From: Planctomycetota bacterium
GTDB taxonomy: Bacteria > Planctomycetota > UBA1135 > GCA-002686595
Assembly (NCBI GenBank): GCA_012960475.1
Contig: DUBE01000037.1
Location: 29,615 to 93,614 of the forward strand
DNA: 64,000 nucleotides
Direction: 5' to 3'
The position numbers and the translations under genes are program-made. Each line of letters opens with the position of its first letter. The first letter of the stretch is position 1. This document shows, piece after piece, positions 1 through 8,313 of this stretch. The notes under the pieces were generated by a model. That model did not search any database, was not told where the DNA came from, and was given only the letters and a program-made list of their open reading frames with translations.

Positions 1-2
1 CC

Positions 3-1199
3 CCTCCGCCTCCGGCGCCGCCCCATGTGACTCCTGCGGTGGTGGTGCGTTGGCGTCCGGTGGCTCGCCAGACCCTGACCCGGCAGATTCTGGCCCATGG
101 CAATCTGCAGCCCAAGCGAGCCGCGACTCTGGGCCTGTCTGTGGGGGGCGAGCTCGCCTGGGTCTGGGATGGTTGGAGGCTTGGGGCTCGCGTGGGGGCC
201 GGTCAGGAGCTTCTGGTCTTGGATTCCAAGGGGGCTGAGGCGGAATTGGAGCGTTTGAAGGCAGTGCTCCTGGGAGCTGGCGCCCAGTTGGCTCTGGCCG
301 AGGAGGCGCATGGGGGAGCGGTGATTCTGGAGGCCTTGGCCCGTGAAGCCCGGGATCTGGCGCTGGCGGAGGAACTACGTTGGGACGGGCTGGCGGAGCA
401 GGGCCAGGATGTGCCCACGGCCCACGACATGGCGCGCTCGCGCACGGTGGTGGCGCGCACCGCCTGGAGTGAGGCTCACTTGGCGATTCGTAGTCGTGAG
501 TTGGGGATAGCAGCTGCGCGGGCAGGCTTGACTCAGGCAGAGGCAGGGGTTGCCAGCGCGGAGGTGGCCTTGCAGAAGCACACGCTGCGCGCGCCCTTCG
601 CGGGAGTGTTGGGGGCGGATGCTCCGGCTCTGGGCTCTTGGATCGCTCCAGGCCAACCCTTGATTGAAGTTGTGGACGATGGATCCCTGCGCATGTTGGC
701 CTTTGTTTCGGAAGCAGAGGCGGCAGAGATTGCGATCGGTGCCAAGGCTCAAGTTCAAGCGGGAGTTCTCGGTTTGGGAGATTACCCTGGTCGCGTGGTG
801 GGACGCTCCCCGCGAGCGGATGCTGGCAGCCGTAATGTGGGACTGTTGATCGAACTGGATGGGATCTCGGCGGGAGGGATGGTGTCCGGCTTCGCCAGCG
901 TGAGCCTGGAGTTGCCGCCTTTTGAAGAGGCCTTGATCCTGCGCCGTTCCGAGCTGATCTGGCAACAGGGCACGCCCCTCGCTCTGGTTATCGAACAAGC
1001 CGAGAACGGAACCCTCGTGGCTGGTGCGCGCAGTTTGACCTTGGGCCGTTCAAGCTCAGGGGGCTTGGAAGTACTGGCTGGCTTGGAGCCGGGGGACCGG
1101 TTGATCGTCAGCCCGCTGGCGGCCCTCTCACCGGGCAGTTTGGTGTTGGCTGGTGAAGAAGTAGAGGCCCAGGTCTCGACTGGCCAGGGCGCACACTGA
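3..1199 (+). CDS. RND efflux periplasmic adaptor (HlyD/MFP family), 5' partial
   Basis: Periplasmic adaptor that would link the inner-membrane RND pump encoded next to an outer-membrane channel. The reading frame is open to the left edge of the window, with Pro-rich codons before a GTG at 27, so the true start and membrane anchor or signal lie outside. The visible 398 residues begin with the first beta-barrel/lipoyl strands. A long Ala/Leu/Glu-rich coiled-coil hairpin follows (about residues 75-190), then the second lipoyl half (LRAPFAGVLG) and a C-terminal beta-barrel/membrane-proximal part. Its stop lies 2 bases before the pump gene, so the two are co-transcribed. No TolC-type channel gene is visible. 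Substrate unknown; the family call is firm. Confidence 0.88.
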   Translation, partial: PPPPAPPHVTPAVVVRWRPVARQTLTRQILAHGNLQPKRAATLGLSVGGELAWVWDGWRLGARVGAGQELLVLDSKGAEAELERLKAVLLGAGAQLALAEEAHGGAVILEALAREARDLALAEELRWDGLAEQGQDVPTAHDMARSRTVVARTAWSEAHLAIRSRELGIAAARAGLTQAEAGVASAEVALQKHTLRAPFAGVLGADAPALGSWIAPGQPLIEVVDDGSLRMLAFVSEAEAAEIAIGAKAQVQAGVLGLGDYPGRVVGRSPRADAGSRNVGLLIELDGISAGGMVSGFASVSLELPPFEEALILRRSELIWQQGTPLALVIEQAENGTLVAGARSLTLGRSSSGGLEVLAGLEPGDRLIVSPLAALSPGSLVLAGEEVEAQVSTGQGAH

Positions 1200-1201
1200 T
1201 C

Positions 1202-4200
1202 ATGATTCGCTCCATCGTTCGTTGGTCCGTAAGAAACCCGGTGGCCGCCAATCTGTTGATGGGCATGATCATCATCAGCGGTGTGGTCTCCTACATAGCC
1301 ATGCCTCGTGAGGTCTTCCCGGACTTCTCATTGGGCAAGATCGAGGTCTTCACTGTCTGGCGTGGAGCTGCACCCGGGGATGTGGAGGCGCTGGTCACCG
1401 AACCGATCGAGGAGGTGTTGGGAGAGATCGACGGTGTCGATGACATTCTGTCCACGTCAAGCGAAGGGGTCAGCCGGGTACATCTGGTGTTGACTTCCGG
1501 CGTGGAGGTGCCTGAGGTCCTGGCACAGGTGCGGGATGCTCTCGGCCGCGGGGACTTGTTCCTGCCCACAGACTCTGAACCACCGCGTGTATTTGAGGAA
1601 AAAAACGTCTTTCCAGTGCTGGCGGTGTTCGTGCACGGGTCCGCTTCCCAGGCTGTCTTGAGCAGTGAAACCGAGCGCATCCAGCGCGAGCTGGCAGCCA
1701 TTGACGGCGTTGCCCAGGTAGTGGTGACAGGCAGCCGGGACGCGCAGTTGTGGGTGGAGGTTGACCCTGCCGCCTTGGAGCGTACGGGCCTGACCATGGC
1801 CCAGTTCGGCGCCTTGGTCGCGTCTCGCACCCGTGAAGCGCCGGTGGGCGCCCTGGAAACCGATCAGGGGGATTGGCTCCTCAGAGTGCGCGCGGATGTG
1901 ACGGAGCCTGAAGACTTGCTTGATCTGCCCCTGGGACCGGATTCCCGGGGCGCCCTTTTGCGGCTCGGAGATGTGGCCAGCCTCAGCGATGCCTTTGAGC
2001 GCGAACTCAGCCGGGCACGATTCAACGGCGAGCCCTGCTTGCATATGCAGGTCAACAAGAACGCAAAGGCTGACCTGATCGATCTTTCCACTGTGATTCA
2101 TGAGTGGATCGAGGCGGAGCGGAGGAATCTGGCTCCGGGGGTGCAATTGGGCACGAACTCAGACCTCTCGATCTATGTGCGCGACCGTCTGGCGGTGATG
2201 ACCGAGTCGGGCTTGATGGGTGGCGTGCTTGTCCTGGCCTGCCTTCTGGCGTTCTTGGACCGGCGCGTGGCTCTTTGGACTGCGGTGGGTATTCCCGTGG
2301 CTTTCCTCGGAGGTATTGCGATCGCCTATTGGGCGGGCATCAGTTTGAACATGGTGACCATGTTCGCTTTGATCGTTGTGCTGGGCATGGTGGTGGATGA
2401 CGCGATTGTTGTGGGGGAGAACTCTTTCCGTTTGATGGAGGAGGGACTGCCTCCGGACGAGGCGACTATCGAAGGGGTCAGTCAGGTGGGGGCGCCGGTG
2501 GTGGCAACGATCTTGACCTCAATGGCGGCTTTCCTTCCTGTGTTGATGCTCTCCGGGCAAGCGGGGTTGTTCATGCGGCCTCTGCCACTGGTCGTTTCCG
2601 CGTGTCTGGCTATTTCGCTGGTGGAGGCACTGGTTGTTCTGCCCGCACATCTGTCCAAGGGGCGTACGCGGCGGGCCGAAGAGTTGGCGAGCCAGCAGTT
2701 GGCTGGTGCCGGGCCTGTTCGGGCAGCGAGCCATTGGTACGAGCCGTTGCGCCTGGCCTATGTGCGTCTGCTCAAGTTTTCCCTGGCCTGGCGCTGGAGC
2801 GTGGTGGGTGCAGGAATCGGGCTTCTGGCCTTGGTAGCTGCCCTGGCCCAGCACCGTCTGCCCTTTGTTTTCTTCGATGATTTTGAGTCGAAGATCTTTT
2901 ATGTGTCCGTGCGCCTCGTGCCCGATGCCTCGCTGGATGACAGCGAAGCGGTGGCTCGGCAGATGGAGGACATTTGCCTGACCTTGCCGGATACAGATCT
3001 GGAGAGCATCAACACCTTGATTGGGGTCGCGGCTCAAAACGCAGTGGACTATGAGCTGGGTCAGAACCTGGCCCAGGTCTGGGTGGAATTGCGCGAGGGG
3101 GATCAACGCACAATGGACGCAAGTGCTGTAGTGCAGTGGCTGCGCACCAATTTGGGCGATGTTGCGCCCTTGGTGGAAAGCATGCAGATCGACCAGCCGC
3201 AGTCCGGGATCAACGGCCGGGCTATTGAGTTGGTCCTGCGTGGGCAACATGAAGAACAAATCACCCTTGCTGCAGAAGCAGTGCTGGCCGACCTGCACAA
3301 CTTTGCCGGGGTACACGAGGTGCGTACCTCCGTGCGCACGGGCAAACGCGAGTTGCGCATCAGGCCCACCGAAGCCGGGCGCTTGATAGGGGTCAGCGAG
3401 GGGCTCTTGGTGGCAGAGCTCGGGACTGCTTTGGAGGGTCAGCGTCGCGCGCGACTTCGTCGAGAGGGGGATGATCTGGACCTGCAACTCAAACTGCCCG
3501 AAAGCGTGCGTCACGATCCCGCCGCCCTGGGGCAGTTGAAGATCACCACAGCAACCGGGGCGCGTGTACGCCTCAAGGATGTGGCCACCTGGGAAGAGGG
3601 CTCTGGTCCTGCCTCCCTGCACCGCCGGAATCGTCAGCGCTCAATCACCCTGACTGCGGATGTGGATCGGGCGGTGGGCAACGCAAGGGACATCATCAGT
3701 ACTCTTTTGGAGCGCTACTCGGATTTGCCAAAGACCCATGGAGGCACCACCATCAAGGCGCTGGGGGATTTCGATGACACCCAGAACAGTCTCGCTGGCC
3801 TGGCCAAGGCGTCGTTGGTGGCGCTGGCTTTGATTTTTGCCATCCTGGGCACCCTTTTTCGGTCTTACCTGCAACCCTTGGTGATCATGTCCATCGTGCC
3901 CTTTGCCTTGGTGGGCGTGGTGGTGGGGCACCTGCTGATGGGCCGGGATATGACTCTGCTGTCATTGATCGGGCTCCTGGCCCTTTGCGGCGTGGTGGTC
4001 AATGACTCTTTGATCTTGATCGATTTCGTCAATCAGCGTCGGGCTCAGGGCATTGAGCATCTCGCATCTCTGGTCGAAGCTGGCACGTTGCGCTTCAGGC
4101 CGATTCTGCTCACCAGTGTGACCACCATGGCGGGCTTGACCCCTTTGACCTTCTTCAGCAGTGGCCAAGCGCGCTTCTTGCAGCCCATGGCCATCAGCGT

Positions 4201-4342
4201 GTTCTTCGGTCTGGCGGCGGCGACTATCCTGGTCCTGGTGTTGGTGCCCTGCGTGCAGGCCTGCCTCGATGATCTGGTGTTGGGGGCCAGGCGTCGTTGG
4301 GCCAGGGCCAAGCAATCAATGCCCCGCGCGACTCCTACCTGA
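1202..4342 (+). CDS. RND efflux transporter permease
   Basis: Proton-driven inner-membrane multidrug or metabolite exporter of the AcrB/HAE-1 superfamily, working with the preceding adaptor. At 1046 residues the length is normal for the family. TM1 lies at about residues 12-32 (NPVAANLLMGMIIISG). A large periplasmic porter loop follows, then a TM bundle with GMVVDDAIVVGEN, where D399-D400 match the proton-relay Asp pair of AcrB TM4. A second porter loop and TM bundle complete the duplicated architecture, including LLALCGVVVNDSLILIDF near the C-terminus. The ATG follows the adaptor stop by 2 bases. Substrate cannot be read from sequence. Confidence 0.95.
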   Translation: MIRSIVRWSVRNPVAANLLMGMIIISGVVSYIAMPREVFPDFSLGKIEVFTVWRGAAPGDVEALVTEPIEEVLGEIDGVDDILSTSSEGVSRVHLVLTSGVEVPEVLAQVRDALGRGDLFLPTDSEPPRVFEEKNVFPVLAVFVHGSASQAVLSSETERIQRELAAIDGVAQVVVTGSRDAQLWVEVDPAALERTGLTMAQFGALVASRTREAPVGALETDQGDWLLRVRADVTEPEDLLDLPLGPDSRGALLRLGDVASLSDAFERELSRARFNGEPCLHMQVNKNAKADLIDLSTVIHEWIEAERRNLAPGVQLGTNSDLSIYVRDRLAVMTESGLMGGVLVLACLLAFLDRRVALWTAVGIPVAFLGGIAIAYWAGISLNMVTMFALIVVLGMVVDDAIVVGENSFRLMEEGLPPDEATIEGVSQVGAPVVATILTSMAAFLPVLMLSGQAGLFMRPLPLVVSACLAISLVEALVVLPAHLSKGRTRRAEELASQQLAGAGPVRAASHWYEPLRLAYVRLLKFSLAWRWSVVGAGIGLLALVAALAQHRLPFVFFDDFESKIFYVSVRLVPDASLDDSEAVARQMEDICLTLPDTDLESINTLIGVAAQNAVDYELGQNLAQVWVELREGDQRTMDASAVVQWLRTNLGDVAPLVESMQIDQPQSGINGRAIELVLRGQHEEQITLAAEAVLADLHNFAGVHEVRTSVRTGKRELRIRPTEAGRLIGVSEGLLVAELGTALEGQRRARLRREGDDLDLQLKLPESVRHDPAALGQLKITTATGARVRLKDVATWEEGSGPASLHRRNRQRSITLTADVDRAVGNARDIISTLLERYSDLPKTHGGTTIKALGDFDDTQNSLAGLAKASLVALALIFAILGTLFRSYLQPLVIMSIVPFALVGVVVGHLLMGRDMTLLSLIGLLALCGVVVNDSLILIDFVNQRRAQGIEHLASLVEAGTLRFRPILLTSVTTMAGLTPLTFFSSGQARFLQPMAISVFFGLAAATILVLVLVPCVQACLDDLVLGARRRWARAKQSMPRATPT

Positions 4343-4355
4343 GCCCTTTCTTTCC

Positions 4356-4826
4356 ATGAACTTGAGCCTACAAGAGATCAACGACCCCGCCGACTGCGAC
4401 CCCCTGGCCTCCCTGGCCCAGGAGTTGATTGAGCACACCATGGACGAGCTGCGCGAGGAGCCCGTGCCTTCCGACCGGGGACTGGCGTTGCTGCAAAGAG
4501 TGCTCCAATCGAAAGCGGGCGTAATTCTGCGAACGATTGGGAGCGAAGGTGAGACCATCGGTCTGATCGTGACCGGGCCCATGATCGATCCTCTGGTGGG
4601 GGACGAGACGCCGATGATCTTGTTGCTTTGGACTGCCGATCCTTACCGCCGTCGCGGCATGTCCAAGCGCCTGATCGAGAATGCCGCTGAGATTCTGGGC
4701 TCCCGTGGATTGCATTCCCTTGCGGCGAGGGCGGGGCACAACGACGATGCCTTGATCTCCATGGGCGAGCGCTCGGGGTTCACCCGCTCCTTTGAGGTGT
4801 TGGTGCGCGAGGGACCCGGGCGCTAG
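4356..4826 (+). CDS. GNAT family N-acetyltransferase
   Basis: Probable acetyl-CoA-dependent N-acetyltransferase of 156 residues, a usual length for a single GNAT domain. The acetyl-CoA-binding motif A is visible as DPYRRRGMSKRLIENAA, after a core strand (PMILLLWTADP). The C-terminal end (NDDALISMGERSGF) resembles the motif B helix and loop. An open frame reaches further upstream, but that part overlaps the pump gene out of frame, so I use the ATG 13 bases after the pump stop. Co-transcription with the RND genes is likely. Substrate unknown; an antibiotic- or metabolite-modifying role next to an efflux pump is only a guess. Confidence 0.8.
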   Translation: MNLSLQEINDPADCDPLASLAQELIEHTMDELREEPVPSDRGLALLQRVLQSKAGVILRTIGSEGETIGLIVTGPMIDPLVGDETPMILLLWTADPYRRRGMSKRLIENAAEILGSRGLHSLAARAGHNDDALISMGERSGFTRSFEVLVREGPGR

Positions 4827-5605
4827 AGGTTCTTGCGCCGGAGCACCAGTAGCACATCAAAGCCCCTGTCCAATTCCACGGTCTGCTCCAGGTCGTACTG
4901 GAAGTCGTGCACTGCCACCAGTTCCAGCCTCTTTTCTGACCCAATGGTCCTGCGCAGCTGTTCCGCGCTGTAGGTGCGGAACCACCAGTTGGTTTCTTGG
5001 GTGCGTTCGGACCCGTTCTCTTCGATACGCATGCGACTGCGCATTTGTTCTTTGCGTCGGCGCGCCACAGGGGGCCAGGCCTGGATGTTGCAGGTCACCC
5101 GGGTGCCTCCCTCTTCCACAACCCAGCGCTCGCGCTCGCGCTTGGTGCGCTCATAATTGGTCAGGTGCATGCCCAAACAGTAGATCCCTCCGGAAACGAG
5201 CAGGTCCGCGATGCGTGTGAGGTGTTGGCGCGCCTTGGCTTCCGTGTTGAGGTACTTGAATGTGCTCACCAGGCAATGGGCCAGATCAAAGCGCCCGGGG
5301 AGGCGTAGCTCGCACATGTCACCGTGGACCAGGCGCGCCTTGAGGCCTTCCTCTTTGAGACGCTCCTTGGCGTGGGCCAGCATTGGATTCGAGAGGTCGT
5401 TGCCGCTGACCTTCCAACCCCTGCGGGCCATCTCCAGGACCAGCCGACCGGAGCCGCAGGCGGGTTCCAGGCAGCGTTTGCCCTTGGACCTGCCATAAAG
5501 GGCTTGGGCCTGCTCAAGGAAGAAACCTTCCAAGGGCGTGTCTTCGTCGAACACCAGGTCGTAGTAGCGCGGGGTGTCGTACCAGTCGGTCTCGGTGGCG
5601 CTCAT
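4823..5605 (-). CDS. Class I SAM-dependent methyltransferase
   Basis: Small-molecule or macromolecule methyltransferase of 260 residues with a Rossmann fold. SAM-binding motif I is LEPACGSGRLVLEMARRG, the acidic end of motif II is WKVSGNDLSNPML, and motif IV follows in FDLAHCLVSTFKYL. An N-terminal DTPRYYDLVFDED resembles other planctomycete-type methyltransferases in this group. The start is the ATG in an ATGA overlap with the phosphatase stop, preceded by AGGAG at a good distance on the minus strand. The longer open frame would overlap the upstream gene by over 200 bases and is not used. It is last in a three-gene minus-strand unit. Substrate unknown. Confidence 0.85.
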   Translation of the reverse strand: MSATETDWYDTPRYYDLVFDEDTPLEGFFLEQAQALYGRSKGKRCLEPACGSGRLVLEMARRGWKVSGNDLSNPMLAHAKERLKEEGLKARLVHGDMCELRLPGRFDLAHCLVSTFKYLNTEAKARQHLTRIADLLVSGGIYCLGMHLTNYERTKRERERWVVEEGGTRVTCNIQAWPPVARRRKEQMRSRMRIEENGSERTQETNWWFRTYSAEQLRRTIGSEKRLELVAVHDFQYDLEQTVELDRGFDVLLVLRRKNL

Positions 5606-6342
5606 GATCTCCTGTGCGGTGGCGTGACCGGGCACCACGCTCTTTGGGCGGGGACCTGTACCAGGCGCTCTTCTTCGGCGATCCATGCGCTCAACTGACC
5701 CCCGTAGACGCAGCCGGAATCCAGGCCAACGATCTTGTCTCGTATCAATAAACCCTGGCGTGCCCAGTGACCAAAGACCACGCGCCTGCTTTCGTTCTCT
5801 CGCGCTTCCCAGTGCTGCCACCAGGGAACGAAGGGCGCGGGTGGTTCCGGTTCTTCATGTGGGGCTCGCTGGCCAGTCGCATCGCAGTGGCGCACCAAGA
5901 CCGCGAAGTCTGCCGCGTCTGTGGGCTCGGTGGGGGGAATGCCTTGCAGCACCTCAGCGGGATGCTGCCAGTCCGGATGCATCCCCGCATGGATGCAGAT
6001 CAAGTCGTCCCATTCCAGGCACCAGGGCCGCGTGGCCAGCCAATCGAGCAGTTCCTTTCGATCGTCCGCCTCCAGCACACACTCCATGCGTTCGCCAGGC
6101 CCCGGCCTGCGCATACCCGCTGCCGTCCGCAGCAGGTGCACATCGTGGTTGCCGAGCACGCCTCCTGCATTCAGGCTCTTGAGCAGCCGTAGGACCCCAA
6201 CCGAATCTGGGCCACGGTTGACCAGATCTCCCACCGGATGCAGCGCATCCTTCGCTGGATCAAAGTCGAGAGCTTCAAGCAGTTGCTCCAGCTCTATGAG
6301 ACATCCCTGAATGTCCCCGATGAAAATCCGGCGACTGTCCAT
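5602..6342 (-). CDS. apaH: ApaH-like symmetrical bis(5'-nucleosyl)-tetraphosphatase
   Basis: Metallophosphoesterase expected to cleave diadenosine tetraphosphate into two ADP, or to act as a related PPP-family phosphatase. The metal-binding signature is complete: GDIQGC near residue 9, GDLVNRGPDS near 38 and GVLGNHD near 61. A C-terminal His region follows (CIHAGMHPDW and VVFGHWARQG). At 246 residues it is a little shorter than enterobacterial ApaH (about 280). It overlaps the hydrolase upstream by one base (TGATG) and the methyltransferase downstream by four (ATGA), so translation is coupled. A protein phosphatase of the same fold cannot be excluded. Confidence 0.82.
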   Translation of the reverse strand: MDSRRIFIGDIQGCLIELEQLLEALDFDPAKDALHPVGDLVNRGPDSVGVLRLLKSLNAGGVLGNHDVHLLRTAAGMRRPGPGERMECVLEADDRKELLDWLATRPWCLEWDDLICIHAGMHPDWQHPAEVLQGIPPTEPTDAADFAVLVRHCDATGQRAPHEEPEPPAPFVPWWQHWEARENESRRVVFGHWARQGLLIRDKIVGLDSGCVYGGQLSAWIAEEERLVQVPAQRAWCPVTPPHRRS

Positions 6343-7262
6343 CAGTTCACCGCGCTCAAGAAATCCAAGACCGCCCCTCGCCAGCGTTCTTTGGTTTGTT
6401 CCAAGTGCACGCCATGTCCGCCCCCGGGGATGATCACAAAGCGCTTGTCAGGAGAAGCAAGGGCCGCAAAGAAGGCGAGTTGATCCTTCATCTTGGACGC
6501 TGCTTCATGCTCACCGAGGATCACAAGGGTGGGCCGAGATATGCGTCTGGGGTGTTGGACGGGCATGTTGCCGAGGTAGTCACGCAGGGAACCATTGGGA
6601 CTGTCTGGGTCCGCCGCCAGGGCTGCAGCCACAAAGGCCTCAAGCACCTCAGGCTCGTAGCAACCGGGCACGAAGTCTGATGCTGCGGCTTCTCTGCTGT
6701 TGCTGCGAAAGCGATCAGTAGGTGGCGGCGGCGCTCCTTCCAGGGGCTGCCAGTGGGAGCCATAGAGCACCAGTCGCCCCGTGCGCTGGGGATAGGTCTC
6801 GGCGAAGAGGCCCGCCACCTGGGAACCCCAGCTCCAACCCAGAAGATCCACACGCTTGACGCCCCTCAATTCTCGGATCGCATCCACTGCTACCTTCACA
6901 TCTTCGATGGCATCCCTCGCCTCGCTGACGTTCTCGCCCCGTGGATCCTGGGACCTGCCATAGCCTTGGATGTCCAAGCTGAAGGTGTCCCAGCCTTCCT
7001 GGGCGAAGGCCTGCATGGTGGAGTAGCCCGCTACCCCCAAATCAAAGCAAGGGCGCCCGGACCAGGTGGCACCATGCAGGAGGAGGACCACTCGGGTGCT
7101 TTTTTTGTGCAACTGCCCGGGGTGCTTTTCCCAAAGCACCAGCCGCTGGCCATCCCGATCCAGTATGTGCTCACGGCTCTGGACTTCTTGGGGCCCCTGG
7201 GGAGAGAGCCCCACCACCAGGGCCGCCGCGATGCCGCTGACAAGGGTGTTGAAGAGAGTCAT
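6342..7262 (-). CDS. Alpha/beta hydrolase, probably exported
   Basis: Serine hydrolase of the alpha/beta fold, 306 residues. The oxyanion region is LLLHGATWSG, the nucleophile elbow is GWSWGS (Ser about 144), the acid is probably in LVILGEHE, and the catalytic His lies in GGGHGVHLEQ. A hydrophobic N-terminus (FNTLVSGIAAALVVGL) looks like a signal peptide or anchor. The frame also offers a GTG at 7274, but I prefer the ATG at 7262. A TAGGGT promoter-like hexamer ends 10 bases before the ATG and would overlap the GTG. First gene of a minus-strand unit with apaH and the methyltransferase. Substrate unknown. Confidence 0.82.
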   Translation of the reverse strand: MTLFNTLVSGIAAALVVGLSPQGPQEVQSREHILDRDGQRLVLWEKHPGQLHKKSTRVVLLLHGATWSGRPCFDLGVAGYSTMQAFAQEGWDTFSLDIQGYGRSQDPRGENVSEARDAIEDVKVAVDAIRELRGVKRVDLLGWSWGSQVAGLFAETYPQRTGRLVLYGSHWQPLEGAPPPPTDRFRSNSREAAASDFVPGCYEPEVLEAFVAAALAADPDSPNGSLRDYLGNMPVQHPRRISRPTLVILGEHEAASKMKDQLAFFAALASPDKRFVIIPGGGHGVHLEQTKERWRGAVLDFLSAVN

Positions 7263-7272
7263 GACAGCGCAC

Positions 7273-7278
7273 ACCCTA
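7273..7278 (-). promoter_or_regulatory. Putative -10 element (TAGGGT) of the hydrolase-apaH-methyltransferase unit
   Basis: TAGGGT on the minus strand, 10 bases before the ATG at 7262. It fits the TAnnnT pattern seen before many first genes in this window; no clear -35 is visible. Confidence 0.3.
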
Positions 7279-7339
7279 CAGAACCAGAATGCCCCACAGA
7301 ACTTGTGCGCGGGACACGATTCGGGGACAATGGGGCCCT

Positions 7340-7978
7340 ATGGAATCCCAATCCCAGACCTCCGGCCCCCGGGCGATCTTGGTCCTGATAGGCATTGTCG
7401 CCATGGGCATGGCTGTGCCCGCTTTCTTTCGCTGGCAGGTCTCATTGGCTGAGGACAATCGGGATCAGATCCGCAGGGAGTCCCCTACGACCGCCGAAGG
7501 CCGCTTGCAGCTCTATCTGGAACTTGCGTCCCCAGGCATTCATCAGGCAATCTCCATGTCGCGCTTTTCTGCGGAGCGGCCTTGGATCGTGACCCATGTG
7601 GTCCGATCCGCCGATCCCAAGCAGCCCCCGGCCATCTATGGGGTCGACATCGAGGACCTGCCACGCAACTTCGTCCGTCAGGAGGGCCTCGATGTTGTCA
7701 TCTCCATGCCAGCTCCCAGTCTGATGGCCCGCGATGTGCTGGTGGGGGACAACGCCATGGGGGTCCAGGTCTTTCCCGCGGGCAGCAATCCTGAGGGGGT
7801 CGACATCCTTGAGCGTCGCCTGCGATTTGCCCTCAATCGCATGATCGATTCCCTGCCCAAGGACATTTCCGCTGCACGCTATCGCTTTGAGTTCACGGGC
7901 TGGCCGGAACCAGAGGGCAGCCCACAGGTCGGCTCGGAGGGGTCCAGAGCCCCTTCTGAGCTTCCACAGGACCAATAG
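7340..7978 (+). CDS. Hypothetical membrane-anchored or exported protein
   Basis: Not recognised. The 212-residue product has a short N-terminal tail and one hydrophobic segment (AILVLIGIVAMGMAVPAFF, about residues 10-28). This is likely a signal anchor putting the rest in the periplasm. The remainder is a mixed alpha/beta region without cysteines or a motif I know, ending in a Pro/Gly/Ser-rich tail. An upstream ATG exists at 7289, but that part has no coding look, so I chose the ATG at 7340. GACAAT lies 8 bases before it. It is divergent from the hydrolase and followed by the small basic gene. Confidence 0.55.
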   Translation: MESQSQTSGPRAILVLIGIVAMGMAVPAFFRWQVSLAEDNRDQIRRESPTTAEGRLQLYLELASPGIHQAISMSRFSAERPWIVTHVVRSADPKQPPAIYGVDIEDLPRNFVRQEGLDVVISMPAPSLMARDVLVGDNAMGVQVFPAGSNPEGVDILERRLRFALNRMIDSLPKDISAARYRFEFTGWPEPEGSPQVGSEGSRAPSELPQDQ

Positions 7979-8005
7979 GGTCTTGCCCCCAGCCCTCCCA
8001 GCCGC

Positions 8006-8011
8006 TACCCT
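8006..8011 (+). promoter_or_regulatory. Putative -10 element (TACCCT) upstream of the small basic gene
   Basis: TACCCT matches the TAnnnT pattern of this window. It would give the 38-residue gene a leader of about 60 bases. No matching -35 was seen. Confidence 0.25.
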
Positions 8012-8080
8012 TCGGCGCTCGAACATGCCCTCTTGGGCGCGTCGAAGCCACCAGAACCCCATCCAGAGTCAATCACAGTC

Positions 8081-8197
8081 ATGGCCAAGTCCCAAACCAA
8101 AGCTGGCGGTCCCACCCGCGGCCGCAAGCGCGTACGCAAGATCGGCATGGGGTCAGGTAAGTACCACACCGCCAAGAAAAAGGCCCGCAAGGGCTGA
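8081..8197 (+). CDS. Small highly basic protein (38 residues)
   Basis: A complete ATG-to-TGA frame of 38 codons encoding a protein with about 16 Lys/Arg and almost no acidic residues. It begins MAKSQTKAGGPTRGRKRVRK and ends GSGKYHTAKKKARKG. The C-terminal GS-GKY-KKK pattern recalls the small ribosomal protein bTHX, or a nucleic-acid-binding tail. The match is weak and from memory, so I give no symbol. Codon third positions are G/C-rich, as in neighbouring genes. It is isolated between the exported unknown and the transporter fusion, with a possible promoter at 8006. It could be a ribosomal, DNA-binding or chance ORF; the composition makes chance unlikely. Confidence 0.55.
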   Translation: MAKSQTKAGGPTRGRKRVRKIGMGSGKYHTAKKKARKG

Positions 8198-8313
8198 TGG
8201 GGAGGCCGTTGTCGCCCCGGCGGTGCCGATCCCTTTGTTCATGAACGCCGCGCTTCTGTTTCAGGTGCACGGCGCTTTGCTTGGGGGAGCAGGCACCCGA
8301 GGGGTTTTGGCCC

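Noticed and set aside
2519..3622. Long minus-strand ORF (367 codons) opposite the RND pump
   Set aside because: It is the shadow of a strongly conserved plus-strand gene, and its product has no recognisable motif.
8281..8313. TTG start at 8281 for the EamA fusion
   Set aside because: An ATG directly before the first helix is the better choice; the extra 11 residues are not membrane-like.
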